Shown here: positions 21,396 to 33,849 of the stretch, piece after piece
Layout: every line of letters starts with the position of its first letter
Position numbering within the stretch: the first letter of the stretch is position 1
Source of the DNA: Platerodrilus igneus
Lineage: Eukaryota > Arthropoda > Insecta > Coleoptera > Lycidae
Direction of reading: 5' to 3'
NCBI GenBank assembly: GCA_036346225.1
Contig: JARFIW010000588.1
Coordinates: forward strand, 3,229,501-3,293,500
DNA: 64,000 nt
Translations under genes and position numbers: made by a program
The notes under the pieces: model-generated
Told to the model about the DNA's origin: nothing
Database searches by the model: none
The model's input: only the letters and a program-made list of their open reading frames with translations

Positions 21396-23570
21396 GGATT
21401 CAAAGGGTTAAATCAGTGGTAAACAATAAAATTTCAACCACCCTGTATATAGAAAAGAACGAATTATGTACGCGCAAAATTAATTTAAGTCATTTAAGAA
21501 AAACGGACAAGTATTGGCGTATTTTTATAATTAATAATGGTATGTTAAAAAATTACATAAAGAAAAAACAGTTTTAAAGCAAATAGAGGTTTATAATTAA
21601 TTTTAATTTATTTTAATCCAACACATATAAGCATAAGAGAACGTGCTTGCGTAACAAAATCAATAATTTCAAGGTAAATATAGTTCGTTTTATACAAATA
21701 CGACAAAATATAAAGTCTAAGAAGTGTTGTGCTAAACGGTCGATAATTAACAAACACATGCGTTTAAATAGGTTACATTCAAAGAACTGGAGCTTGTGTT
21801 AAGATAGGATTTCATAGAAATATTTTCAACGGTCAGTTTGGTTTAAACCACAAGGCTAACAAACCTCTTAAAGAGCGAGGGAAATGCACGATCGGATATA
21901 TACTACAGATAGAGACAGATATAAAAGCGTTGATGTTGAAAACGCACGTGCCATATACACGTGGAGTGGAGATAAGCTGTCAGCAATATCGATTTTCTAT
22001 AACTCAAGTGGGGTTTTAAACGCGACAGCAGACATGCATAAGACAGAGATGAATATAGTTCAGGCGGAGTTTGTGACGACAAAGAATTGTATCATTGGTT
22101 AAAAACAGACAGTTTTCCAAACGTAGACAAACGCGAAGGTTGAGAGCGCTTTCGGATACGGCAAGTAGAACGGAGTAAATTTCAGGAATTTTCAAGGCGG
22201 TTGTATTAAAATTTTTTAGAATTTAGATTTGAAAATAAGCTTTTCACTTGAAGTGCGTCCAGGGGTAGAATTTTGAAACGATATAAATACTCACGCTAAA
22301 TTATTAACGTTCTCTTGTCTTCTCTTCGCTTCTACATTACTAACTTCGATAAAGTACTGACTGCTGACCACCATAATAGTGGAGCTTTTTTGTGAGTATT
22401 GTAGTTGATAATACAGTACATATAGTGCTAGCACGTGTAACTTATTAGTAGCGGGCATCTATTTATTAACGCGAAGTACTTGTAGTGTGTATTAAATTAA
22501 TAGAGGTCTGGCTGCTAGAATACAAAGCACGAAAATCAATAAATGATAGCATGATATATGTGGGGTAAGTATCACAAATAACCAAGATTGTACGCTGATA
22601 TGGAATGGTACTATGAAACGAGGCGCTTGGCTTGCAAATGGTGTTATCGTCGGTGTATCCGCTGAGTATCACAGCGAATGGTAACGAAGCCGAGGTGTTC
22701 TAGCGATCCTCGTCGAAGAAATGGAAGAATTCTCCAGGTAATCTATTTGAAATTTCTGTTGTTTGATAAACATTTGTGAAATTTTGGTGCTGCGTGATTG
22801 ATTTTTGGGGTTTATTTATGGTTGTATAAACTTATTGGAAAAGATACATGTACTGGACAATTTATTGAGGTTAAATATTGAAAAGGGGTGTATTTAAAAC
22901 CTACAAAATTTTATTTTGGATATAAATTGGATTGTAAAGGGTAAACGGGTCTATAAATTTTGTATTAATTTATGCAAGGTAAAAGGCATATACAAAATAA
23001 ACTGGGTGAATATGAGCTCACCATACTTCAGTGCACAGTCAATTTAGGGTAATATGTGGGGCCCATCTACTCATATCTCATTGAATTTGTTTGAAAATAA
23101 TTAGAAAATTAAGGACTTTAAAAACATATCACATTTGAGTTTGTAATTAGTGTATCAAACTGTTTTTATACATGTGAATAATTTATCTGTTAATAGCTGT
23201 AAATAAAAGGTTGTATGATTGTTGTATTATTTGGTGATTTTATTGAATGGTGTGCGAGTGTGAAGGAAGAATGGTTGTAATTTTAGGTATCCGAGAAGAG
23301 GCACAACTGAGCTAACCAGGGAAGCTGCTGAAGATTTTTGAAGCAGAAATAAAAGGGTAAGAAATTTTTTTTTGAAATTTGTGCATTTTTGAAAATAATT
23401 TGATGACACTAGTGAAGCATAAAACCTAAACCCCCGATTCAACGGCAATCTTATGACGCCCAATTCGTGGGGCTCGAATGAGTTAGGTAAAAGACTGATG
23501 TTAAAGCTTTGTCTTGACTTCGTCCAAGAATTTTTCTAAGGTTTCACGGCAATATATATATATATAATGC
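21358..23570 (+). repeat. Module: (TA)n, about 2-kb LTR-like block, primer-site motif, (TA)n
   Basis: Starts in (TA)n at 21358 and continues from TGTTGTGGATTCAAAGGG (21388 on). A promoter-like GATATAAATAC lies at about 22280. The primer-site-like TGACGCCCAATTCGTGGGGC is at 23452-23471. About 90 nt further on it reaches CACGGCAATATATATATA at 23547. Part of the block recurs, diverged, at 36150-37110. The layout parallels 48125-50357. Resembles the LTR and primer site of a long-LTR retroelement with its coding part missing. Frames inside (for example 21884-22102) are not recognised. Confidence 0.55.
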
Positions 23571-25380
23571 GGTGATAAGGGGTTGTTTAGGGGTGTAGTG
23601 AATAGTAATAGTCGTGCAGTAACCATAAATTGAGATAAGAAGCAGAAAACTGCATTCATTTAGCAGAAAATTAAATAATTCATACATTATGTAAATAACA
23701 AGCATTTAACACCCTGTATATAGATCATAGTTAGCTTTAAACAATGCAAATAAGCATATCTTACAACAATAGTACTTGTATTCAACAGGAAAATAAGTAA
23801 TTCATACATTAGGTAAAATAACAAATATTTAACACTCTGTATATAGACCTTTATTAATTTTAAGTAATGCAAAGTAAGAATATCTTTCCGTAAAAGTACG
23901 CGTATTCAGGAGAAAATGATAGTAAATGTAATTAAACACGTGTTGAGAAGTGTTCTAATTAGTTATAAAACAAATACGAAGATAAGAGATAAAACCCAAC
24001 AAAGCTTTACGCAATTACGCAGAAATAATAAACATTTTGATAAGAAAACGCAGTTTCAAAATTAAATAAACGAAAGGCTAATCGAAGTTACATCACGTAT
24101 TTTGTTTAATTATGGAAAAGGTGATATCTAAACAAAACAACGTATGTTCAAGATAGCGAATAATAAGGTATCAAATAAACACATTACACGGAAAGCCAAG
24201 TAAATTACATCAAAAATCACTTCAAGATGCAGGCAATACAAAGACCTTATTGGTTAAGATATCTACGAGGCTTGTTGAAAACCCAGCCCACATGCAAGGG
24301 GGAACAGTCTATATTTAACAGCGAGCAATGATAAGACAGTTCAGTTTAAACTCAAGCAGGACGAAGCTGTATCCCTGTGAATCAAAAAGTCACGCGTAAT
24401 TTTAAATATTTAATAAAATATATCAAGCGATACTACAATTATGAAGACTTCTTTTGCCGTTTAACGGCTCATAATTGGTTGATAATATTCCGAATGTATG
24501 GATAATGCTAACTGGTTGATAATAATTCCGAATGTGAGGATAATATTTCAAATGTATGATAATTCGAAGGTGTGGATATTTCGAATGGTTGATGACAATT
24601 CTAATTGATGGTATAACATTTTAAATGTATGGATAGATATAATAATTCGAATGTGGGGATATTTTAAATGGATTAATATTATATTTCAAATCAGTGTCGA
24701 CGATTTTGGTACAATTCTGGTATAATTTTGAGTTGCGAGAATCAATAAAGAGCACGAAGTAATTTATGGAAAACGAGGGGTTCAACTAAACAGAGCAGCG
24801 ATAGATGAATGAGGACAACAAAGGGCTGTTAATCCACAACCAGTAACAGATAAGATCTAATTAGTTTTAAGATATTTTTCTATTTAAATTTCAATCCTGA
24901 ATTTATTTAATTTATATAAAAAGTGTAACGAAATCAGCAACAAACATTGCATACGTTAAACTTACGTAACATATAATAAAGGGATCTAGAACGTTCGAGG
25001 TTTCTTTGGTAAAGAGGGTAGTTTTTGGTGACTTTAGATTGATTTCAAAGCATATAAATTTGGGATAAATAATACTTATGATATTGATTGATTGAAGGGT
25101 GTATTTTAATATTTTTCGAAACTTGTAAATAATATTTCTTTTCATTATATAAAATTAATTGACTTCGTTTTATAAATTCAAACAAATAGGTAATCAGAAA
25201 GGGGAAGAGAAGAGAAAAATTGATCATCGTAACGTTGTACACTCTGTGTAGATTAAAAAGGGCTAGCCGTGGCATAAAAATAAAATTAGTGAGATTTAAA
25301 TTTGATTAGAAAACACAGAGATGGAGTTATAGAAAACGTCATAACACCGAGTACGGCGTTATCATATCAATATATTATAA
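23571..25380 (+). repeat. LTR-like block related to 40280-42055 (inverse)
   Basis: Runs from GCGGTGATAAGGGGTTGTTT to CGGCGTTATCATATCAA, which are the reverse complements of the two ends of the block at 40265-42055. Internal shared blocks include two lines around ACACCCTGTATATAGA (about 23710 and 23830). A promoter-like TATATTTAACAGCG at 24308 is followed by an initiator-like TTCAGTTT. Noncoding. Confidence 0.6.
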
Positions 25381-26806
25381 TGGTCTAAAATGATTTAAAA
25401 GATATTTGTTAGTACTGAGGCTAAACACATTAATTTACCACTCCTATCAATGGTTTTCTAAATATAAAACACTACAAAAAACTAAGGATTGATAAATAAT
25501 TACTTGTTAAACTAAGTGAAAATGCTATTTACTTGTGGTAAAGCGTTTGAGATTTGAAAAAGCATTTTGGTTAGCTGTTCTTTAATAAACCGTTTATCTA
25601 ATGTAATTCCAACTGAATGTGTTTCAGTTTGTTAAAAATGTCATGTTTGTTACTGTGTGATGGATATTGTATGTCATTAATTAATTAATGTACCATAATA
25701 CCTGTAAAAGAATATATTTTAGCATGTTTAGTTATCGTAAAGTAATGGTAAGATTTGTGGAATGTCAACCAATGATAATTAGTGTAAGCGACACAAGTAT
25801 CTGTTCCAAAATAGGAATTAGGCATAAATAATAAGGGATCAATGAATGCACTTCTTAGACAGTTGTATACAGTAGGTAAGATATAATTTTAGAGAATTTA
25901 ATGTTTGTGGAAGAATATGAGTGTGTCTTATAACAATTAATAAGGTTTTATACAACTATGTGCAGTAAAGAAGAGTGATTTCAGTTAAAATAAACAGAGG
26001 GTCATCGTTAGTATTGGTGAAGAATAGCACCAGCAAGCTTCGAATATTTTGCAGTGGTTTCCCAGTCTAACAGGACTACGTTTTATCATATGCGGTAGAG
26101 TATTACAAGAATACATATTCATATAGCGGATTCTAAGTATACTGTTGCTGAAGTATTATTTTATTATTTGTAGAACCTAAAATAGAGTGAATGTAATAAG
26201 AACATAAAACTAAAACCTACTTTCTACAGGTATTAACTGCAAGTTTTCGCAAGACGATTTTGTTTTATCCTGTAACGAGGTTCATGTACAACTTAAGCAC
26301 CTTCGGAGGAATTACAGGTATTTGAAATTAATCCTTATATAAACGTAATTTAAAGATATTTGTTAGTAATTTGAATCTCAAACGTTTATCTAAATTATAC
26401 ATTTGTGATTATATTTATCAATCTTTGAAAATAATAACGCCACATCTGCACTGCGAGAGGTTAAGTGATCTTAACTAAACGACGCTTTATGTGAAAGTGC
26501 TTAATGTACCTGTAAGATGACAAGAACCTATGTTTTCTTACAGAGTAGAAATATCTAGATATAATAATCCCTGAGTGAGTTTTAAAAGCCGTGGCATAAA
26601 TAGACAAAATTTTTTCTTTATTTAATTTTACAGAACTACAAACGTTAGTAGAGTATTTTTCAGCGTGGTTAAATATATGCGGTACTATCAGGAAAGATTT
26701 GCCGCCGTTTCTAAATATTTTAATAGGCCGACACTTTTATCTATGCAATCATTTATTCTTTAACTCTTTGATTTAATTATATTTTTATCTGATTTTCAGC
26801 CCACAA
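25381..26806. other. No feature recognised
   Basis: AT-rich, no frame above 76 codons and no family recognised. No match noticed elsewhere in the window. Confidence 0.4.
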
Positions 26807-26808
26807 TA

Positions 26809-26861
<53 letters not shown>
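26807..26861. repeat. (TA)n microsatellite
   Basis: Simple TA repeat with one interruption (TATATTATAT). Confidence 0.9.
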
Positions 26862-26989
26862 TAAATTCGGTGAAATTCTCTATATTTTGAGACAACAAAA
26901 TTTTTATAGTGATGACATGAGTTTTTTTAAATGACATGATAGGGCTTTTTTGCTGAAATTTATAAAGAATTTCATTCTCTTTTCAGATA

Positions 26990-27234
26990 CAACAAATTTT
27001 CACACTGTTACATTACAATTTTTGAGAGAAACGTCAAAAGTCTGCCAAATAACCAAACAATTAAACCATTTTCTTTCTTATTTCACTTTTCCTAATAAGG
27101 CAAGAATTGTTAGAATAAAAAATTCTCTTTTCTATAAGCCTACTAATTAATTATCAATTTCAAAGCTTGCTAGATGCACATTGTTTTTGACGTTTTTCTC
27201 AAAAAAATTGTAATGTAACAGTATGAAAATTTTT
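26990..27234. repeat. Short palindromic element (MITE-like)
   Basis: About 50-bp arms: CTGTTACATTACAATTTTT with ACGTCAAAA at 27004-27036, inverse at 27186-27227 (TTGACGTTTTTCTC...ATTGTAATGTAACAG), separated by about 150 bp. Arm outer ends AAATTTTCA/TGAAAATTT also pair. Size and layout fit a small inverted-repeat element. Confidence 0.6.
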
Positions 27235-27652
27235 CTTATGAGAAAACTATATTTACACATAATATTTTTATTTTGAACGGGGCACTAACTGGCTACGAAA
27301 TCATCTTGTTGGACATTTATATAAATAACCAGCTATTTTACAACAATAGTAGTGAATAAGTTTAAGGTTCGCAATTTACTAATGGTGACAGTTTGAATCG
27401 CTCTTATTACTGTGTTGTTGAAATCCTCGTTAAAGTATCGCAACTTTTAAATCGATGTTAATTTATCTCTTAGTCCTGTTATTTATTTAAATAACGTTCA
27501 ATGAAAAAAGGGCCACCCTCGAGTTTAATCTTTAGAATGTTTGCAAAAACATTTAAAATAAATTAAAAATTTTCAGAGTTAGATTTTAGTTTTTATTTTT
27601 TGTTATAACATGTGCAACAAGGGGATCACTATAGAAAATTACTGACAACTCT

Positions 27653-27747
27653 CTGTAATCATTTGTAATTATCTGTAATCAGTTGTAATCATGTAATAAA
27701 TTGTAATCACATGTAATCACTTGTATTCAGCTATAATCATATGTATT
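27653..27747 (+). repeat. 10-bp-period tandem array (TGTAATCANN)
   Basis: Nine to ten imperfect copies of a decamer with core TGTAATCA, from CTGTAATCAT at 27653 through TGTATTCC. Spacing is 10 bp with one 8-bp unit. Confidence 0.75.
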
Positions 27748-29196
27748 CCTGCAATTCCTGTACAAATTTTTGCAATGACTCATCCCTCGAGTTGGGGTCC
27801 ATTTCTGTTATATCTGGAAATAGCACAAAATTGAAAATACTTTGGCCAAAACGAGTCTTTCCCGAAAACTCCAATATAACATTTTTTAGAAAACTGGTTC
27901 TAATAGTTTTCCATATACATATCGACGCACCTTATCGTGACCCTGAACATTTTGGTGTACAAATATACTTTGTAAATGTACATTACAATTACATTACACT
28001 GAAAATTAAGAAAAAATAAAATATTCCTGATTGAATATTCTATTTAGAAATTTATTAATTCATATCCATAGAAATTAATTTTTTACCCTAAATAAAGTAA
28101 TTCAGGTTTGAAGGAGTAAATAAAAGTAAAAACCCTTTAAAACGGAATTTAAATATAAATTGTTCTCAACATCTCAACATTCTGTTCATGAACCAACCAA
28201 CGTGCAACTAATTAAACAAATCAATGAACACCAAATTTAAAAAAAATATATACAAACCTGTTTACTTAAAAGACGGTACAAGAACCATCTTTAATTGTTT
28301 TTGTAATCTTGAAAAACGACACGTTACTAATTTTTAACGCAAAAAAATCAAACACAAACTTGATAAAATTATCAATACTAAAAACACAACCTTCTAGTGG
28401 CATGTGAAACGTACAAGGGACAGTACCGAAGTCGTTCGAAACTGTGCAGTTTATTACAATATATAGACTTTATTATTGTGTTCCTTGTAGTGAGGGTAGT
28501 GCTATAAATTTCTGTTATATTCGTCTATTTGAATGGATTCGCTCAGGAATGCTATATTGACAAGCAACTCAAATATTTTTAAAGCTTCAGGGAGAACGAT
28601 AGCTTATACCATTCAACCAATTTTGAATACCGCCCTCAAGATCTTTTATGGCAACCTATTTCATCCGTCCACCTGCTGTTTATTTGTATTACTTAAATGG
28701 GTGTTATAAACCTATATATTTTAGTGCCTTTATATATTATATTACGTAAAACGTGACCCTGAAATCTCATATTATTCCCCATTTTTTTATTTTTCATTGA
28801 CAAGTTATGTAGTAAACAGGACAGCAGTAGGAAGCTGACCGGATTTAAACTTAGAAGTAAAGAAGTTAGTTGTCTACCCGGATGAAAAACTGGAGCTGAT
28901 TATATAGGGCATACAAAAGAAGTATTTAATTTAGGAAGTCCTTGCGCAGAAATACGTAGCCAAAGTTAAAACAAGTACGTTAACATAAGATAAGTCCAAT
29001 ACCAATAGTAATATGTACAATAGGAAGCTCAATAACACTAATTACACCGGACAACAAATTATTTTTTATACTACTTTGCGAAGGGTGGTTCTTATGGATT
29101 TTTCCCACTGATTACGAAACTGTTAACGGAATTTTTCTATAACCTCCAATCAAAAGTTATTTATATTTATATAGCGGATCGTTTTATTATGTCATT
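27748..29196. other. No gene recognised
   Basis: Contains a 92-codon frame 27741-28019 that starts in the decamer array and includes SITVISGN-like and ILWPKRVFPENSN stretches; unrecognised and possibly a transposon scrap. The remainder is AT-rich without matches seen in the window. Confidence 0.35.
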
Positions 29197-30279
29197 ATCA
29201 TCGTGAGGTCTTCAGTCCTAGAACTGGTTGGACGCGTACCCTTATTGTTTCCTAGTCTGAATCAACCTACACATTTTCCTGAAATTTGCACAGTCTGCAT
29301 CTATCAATATCTGTGTGCTAAAGTCTTATTTTGGTCTACCTCTACCTCTCTTTTAATATTTATGCTTGTAGTATATCCTGTACTATTCCCCAGAAATGCC
29401 TTAGAACGTATCCAGTCCTTCTATTTCTCCTATTTTTTCATTTTCCACAGATGTCTTAATTCCTCTACTATTGCTACAATCTATTTGTTATTAACTTTCT
29501 CTGTCCATTCTACCATCGTCATACATCTGACGCACAATATTCCAGAAGGCTTCTATCTCTTTCTGTCTGATTTTCCTACTGCTCCTATTTCATAGATGTA
29601 GTGTGCTGTGCTGCACACTATGCTTTGAACAGTTTTCTACTTGTATATATGTTCGTTGTCTTTGAACATAGCTGCTGTTCTTTCTTGTTTGATGCAGTTC
29701 GGTCGCCTTCTTTTGTTTTACAGTTATGTACCTTATTTCCCCGATATTCAGTGGTATGTGAGAGAGGGGAGCTACCTTTGGCTGCCAAGTTTCCCGAGCA
29801 CCTGAACTTTTCCAATTTATCCTCTTGCACAATCAACATTAGGTGAAAATATTTCACAACCAACAGCTGTAGTTGTTTATAATAATCATCAGATTTAAGA
29901 GCACTTATTTCTTCGTCATTGGGTTTTACATCTTGAAACTGGTCGGACTTGTACATCAGCTTATTTATGTTCTGAGCTAGCCTACACCGTTCCCTGCAAT
30001 TCTCACAACAGCCTATATACAGCTCGATTCCCTTCTATTGTTTTCCAATTCTATGCCCTATTTCACCGAGATTCAGTGGTATGTGAAGGGGGTGAAGCAG
30101 CCTGTGGCTGCCAAGGAAACCCCAACACTTAGACATTTGCCGTATTAATAGTTCTCAAATAAATCCTTTCACACAATTAACATTACTTGAGAGTATTGCA
30201 AAACCAATACTTGTAGTTGTTTATAATAATCACCATGTTCAAGTACAGTTATTTTTTTTGTCATTAGTTTCTTACTATT
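29197..30279 (-). pseudogene. LINE 3' pieces in a mosaic with a duplicated segment
   Basis: 29197-29705 is the LINE C-terminal region, with the end at CATCGTGAGGTCTTCAGTCC. 29700-29925 and 30020-30275 are two copies of one segment (ATTCAGTGGTATGTGA; TAGTTGTTTATAATAATCA). 29925-30015 is again the LINE 3' end. The duplicated segment also occurs at 17060-17140 next to the LINE there, so it belongs to a LINE variant or to a companion repeat. No intact frame. Confidence 0.6.
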
Positions 30280-30997
30280 TAAACGTTCACAATTACAAAC
30301 CCGCAAACGCGGTATATTAGACACCACAGCAGTTGGTAGCGTTAATCTTTATACAGATTTTGGCGCGCCCATCTGTCAATGACGTCACCCAATCAGCAAA
30401 TTTAATTACGCAATATATAAATTAAATTAGCAACAATTATGTCAATAAGGTACTCACATAATAGGTCCAGATTTCCACGAAGTACGCCAAGCGTCCTTCA
30501 AGATAGACAAAGATGGCGTCAGCACGTCCATAAGGGCTGCTGATGGAACCCTTTAAGATAATTGCTGGAGGGTACGCCCAATGCTCTTCCGAAGTGTTCC
30601 GACCAGCTACGGCAGTCATGGGGCTCCAATTCGTTCCCCGGGTCGTGGGATGCTCCAAGGTCGTATCCAAATTCCTATATGTAGCGGAACGATAGGAACG
30701 GGTTAATCAGGCAAAGACAGTCAAAAATAAGCAAGGGAAATCTACATAATAAAAATAAAGATACGATACCAAGCACGACAACTGCACTTCTCGAAGATCA
30801 AAGGCAAAACCTCGTTACAGAGACCACCGGAAAAAACCCCACTTTTTGTCCTTTCACGCGTCGGCGCGAAATTATTCGTCCAACCCACTTTTGACGTAAC
30901 GGAAATACACGCCAAGTCTTTTGAATTTAAGGCGCGAAACTAACGCACATCAAAATTAAGCCTAGGGAATGTTTAGTGCCAACTTATTGGCACGTAA
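30280..30997 (-). repeat. About 0.7-kb repeat inserted in LINE 3' region
   Basis: Second copy of the family at 9360-10065 (GGCGCGCC, TGACGTCACC, AATAGGTCCAG, AAGATACGATACC, GGCGCGAAACTAACG, right end GGCACGTAACA). LINE sequence resumes at 30998. A possible AGTTT duplication flanks it but is not certain. Confidence 0.55.
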
Positions 30998-31414
30998 CAA
31001 GTTTTTCCATCTTGCGACTGGTTGAAAGCGTACCTCCATTGATTTCTATTCCGAGCTAGCCTACACATTTCCCTGAAATTCTCACAGCCTACATCTATCA
31101 CTATCTGTGTGCAGTAGTCTAACCTAGGTCTACCTCTACTTCTTTTTTTTCCTATCTCTGCTTCTAATACATTCCGCACTATTCCCTCATGTCTTACTAT
31201 GTTGCCTATCATCCTATCTCTTCTATTTTTTACTGTTTTTCACAAAGTTCTTTCTTCCCCTACCATTTCTAGTACCTCTTCTGTTCTTAACTGTGTCTGT
31301 CCATGGTATCTTCATCATACGTCTGTAGCACCACATTTCAAAGGCTTCTATCTTTTTCTTGTCTGCTTTTCCTACTGTCCAGACTTCACAGCTATACAGT
31401 GCTGTGCTCCACAC
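30973..31414 (-). pseudogene. LINE C-terminal region
   Basis: IEAFEMWCYRRMMKIPWTD and, in a shifted frame, MIGNIVRHEGIV, KKRSRGRPRLDY and RLARNRNQWR. This tail is shared by many insect endonuclease-RT elements and by the shorter copies at 3645, 16060 and 29197. Basic GRPR motif suggests nucleic-acid binding. Confidence 0.8.
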
Positions 31415-31567
31415 ATATGTTTTAAGACATCCTTTCCTTGTTTCTATGTTTGTGGTCTTTGAACACAGTAGTTGCTTTTTCTTGTTAAATGTAGTACGAC
31501 CTTGTGCTAATCTTTGTTTTGTATCTTTTGTGCTTTTCCCATCTTGCGTTATCTAACTTCCTAGGTA

Positions 31568-32718
31568 TCAGAAATCCTTAACCTCTTGTACGTTCTCGTT
31601 ACCTATTTGTATTCTTGTTTGTGATTTATTTTCCCCTCTTTTGCATACTAGAACTTTAGTTTTATTTTTGTTAATTTTCGTACCATATCTCTCTGTTAGA
31701 ATTGTTTCCATTTCATTAAGAGTAGCTTCTAACTCTTCTTTGTTAGATGCTAATACTGCTACATCATCTGAAAATTTAAGCATATCGATCTTTTGTCCCT
31801 GCATATTAATTCCAAATGTCTTCCTGCATTTGACAGTATTCATTGCCTTTTCTATGAACAAGTTAAAAATTAGTGGGGACAAGGCACATTCCTGTCTCAC
31901 CCCTTTCCTAATATTTACTTCTCTAATTCTATTACCGCTGTTTGCTCTTTGTATAAGCAATTTACTATCCGTCTATCCCTAAAGCTCATTCCAATCTTTT
32001 CGGGTATTTCAAACATTTTTTTCCATTTCACATTGTGGAATGCTTTTTCCAGATCTACAAAACCCATATATACGCTTTCCCCCTTCTCTATTGTTTTCTC
32101 CATTATCACCCTCAGAGCTAAAATAGTCTCCCGTGTTCTCCTGTTTCGCCTAAACCCAAATTGATCTTCTCCCAGTATTTCTTCAGCTAGTTTTTCCATT
32201 CGTTTTTGTACAATTCTGGTTAATATTTTTAAAACGTGTGCTGTCAAGCTTATTGTTCGAAAATGTTTACATCTATCAGCGCCTCTTTTTTTTTTTGGTA
32301 TAGTTACCATGATGTTACATTTGAAATCTTTGGGTATCTCGCCTGTCTCATACATATAGCTTACAAGTCGGAAGAGACGTTCTATTACTGCTTGTCCAGC
32401 GGCTTTTAGAGTTTCTGCTTATACCTTATCTGTACCCGGCGCCTTACCATTTTTCAGACTCTTTAATGCTAATTCAAACTCATCTCTAAGTATAGGATAT
32501 CCAAAGTCATCATTTTCAATGTCTGATTCCTGTTCTAATGCAGTTAGTTCCTCTCCTGAATATAAGTTTCCTATATATTCCTGCCATCTAGCTACTTTCT
32601 TTACATTTTCTATAACGACGTTTCCTTCCGCGTTCCATATATTTTTGCTATATGGTTTTATATCCCTAAAATTCATTCTAATTAGTTTGTATTGTTCGTC
32701 TGTCTTTCCTATTTCCAC
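31568..32718 (-). pseudogene. LINE reverse transcriptase
   Basis: The minus-strand frames 32718-32419, 32355-31915 and 31960-31568 overlap into one RT. YPILRDEFELALKSLKNGKAPG opens it, then FRTISLTAHVLKI, EDQFGFRRNRRTRE, FVDLEKAFHNV (motif A), RQECALSPLIFNLF (motif B) and LKFSDDVAVLA (catalytic motif C, F-S-D-D in place of the usual Y/F-A-D-D). Two frameshifts or stops separate the pieces. Copies LINE RNA at the nicked target. Confidence 0.88.
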
Positions 32719-33196
32719 CTTAGTTTATACCTCTTTGCACTTTTTATCAATTCATATTTCTTTAGCTTTCCTGCATTTGCGAATAATTTTCGATTTTATG
32801 GCTCTGTATCTCTGTTTTCCTGTTTCGTCTGATCTATTTTTGTATTTTCGCCTTTCTTCTATTAAATTCAGAATATCCTTTGTTATTCATGGTTTCTTAC
32901 TTTCTTTTTGTATATACTCCAGAATATCTCTGGCCGTCATGTCTAAGCCAGATTTAATGTTATTCCATTCTGTTTCTACTTCCTTAGTATCAGAAATTTT
33001 CCAGATATCTTTCAGCAATTCATTTGACTTTTTTTCAAATCTTTCGTGGATATCTTTATCTTTTTGGTTTCTCAAAGTGAAAATGCCTTGTTCCGTTGCT
33101 CTTTTTTAGATTTTTAAATTTAAGTGCGGCCTTCATAATTACGATGTTGTGGTCAGTATCTGTATCTGCTTCAGGGTAGCTTCTACAGCCTTTTAC

Positions 33197-33600
33197 TTAA
33201 TTTCTAAACCGTTGTCTTATAATAACGTAATCTATTTGATATCTTCCTATATCTCCTGGCATCTTCCACGTGTATCGTCTTCTAGCATGATGTTGAAATA
33301 ATGTATTTGTGATGGTTAAGTTGTTCTTGTCGCAAAATTTTACTAGCCTATTTCCCCTGTCATTTCTCGTGCCTAAACCAAATAAACCTACTATCGCTCC
33401 TTGGCTACCCTCACCTACCACTGTATTAAAATCCCTCGTAATTATTAAATTTTTGTCCTTTTACGTATCTTAGTATGTCTTCGATATCTTTGTAGATCGC
33501 CTCTACCTCTTCCTCACTGTAGCTAGAGGTTATTACTGTATTTACTAGTATAGATTCAAATCTAACCATGGGTACTCTTTGGTTCTTTTGTAAGTAGTTT
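33197..33600 (-). pseudogene. LINE apurinic-type endonuclease, C-terminal part
   Basis: The minus strand gives EEEVEAIYKDIEDILRYVKG, then after a frameshift VGEGSQGAIVGLFGLG, RNDRGNRLVKFC, ITNTLFQHHARRRYTW and IDYVIIRQRF. These are the late motifs of the exonuclease-endonuclease-phosphatase fold used to nick target DNA. The N-terminal half is missing. Confidence 0.8.
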
Positions 33601-33605
33601 TCTAC

Positions 33606-33849
33606 ACGCCGTTCAACATGTAAATATGAAAATTAAAAGTCGAGTTGCATCAGTTGTTTATGGAAAAGCAATTGGATCTATCAAAACACAGCATGTTGAT
33701 AACGAAAGACAGCTGCAAGCAGGTTACGATTATTGGGAATCGTGGAGCATTACATCAGAAACTGCTTTAAATGTAATTATTTGATTGGTCACAAATAAGT
33801 GACGAGTTCTAGACCATACCCACTGACGGAGGGGGAACGGGATAATATA
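33606..33849. other. No feature recognised
   Basis: Short spacer between the truncated LINE and the next LTR-like block; no open frame. Confidence 0.4.

Larger units (their letters stand above)
30998..33605 (-). mobile_element. 5'-truncated LINE with endonuclease and RT remnants
   Basis: Minus-strand order: endonuclease C-terminal part (33600-33197), linker (33075-32720), reverse transcriptase (32718-31568), C-terminal basic region (31414-30973). Frames are broken many times. It matches the group of insect elements often auto-annotated as craniofacial development protein 2-like or endonuclease-reverse transcriptase. I do not assign the clade firmly (RTE-like is possible). 5' end truncated within the endonuclease. 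Confidence 0.85.

Noticed and set aside
27653..27747. CRISPR array
   Set aside because: The period is 10 bp with no spacer structure, and the surrounding DNA is eukaryotic.
32519..33109. 196-codon plus-strand frame, hydrophobic
   Set aside because: It is the antisense of the LINE protein; the minus strand carries the conserved RT and linker motifs.
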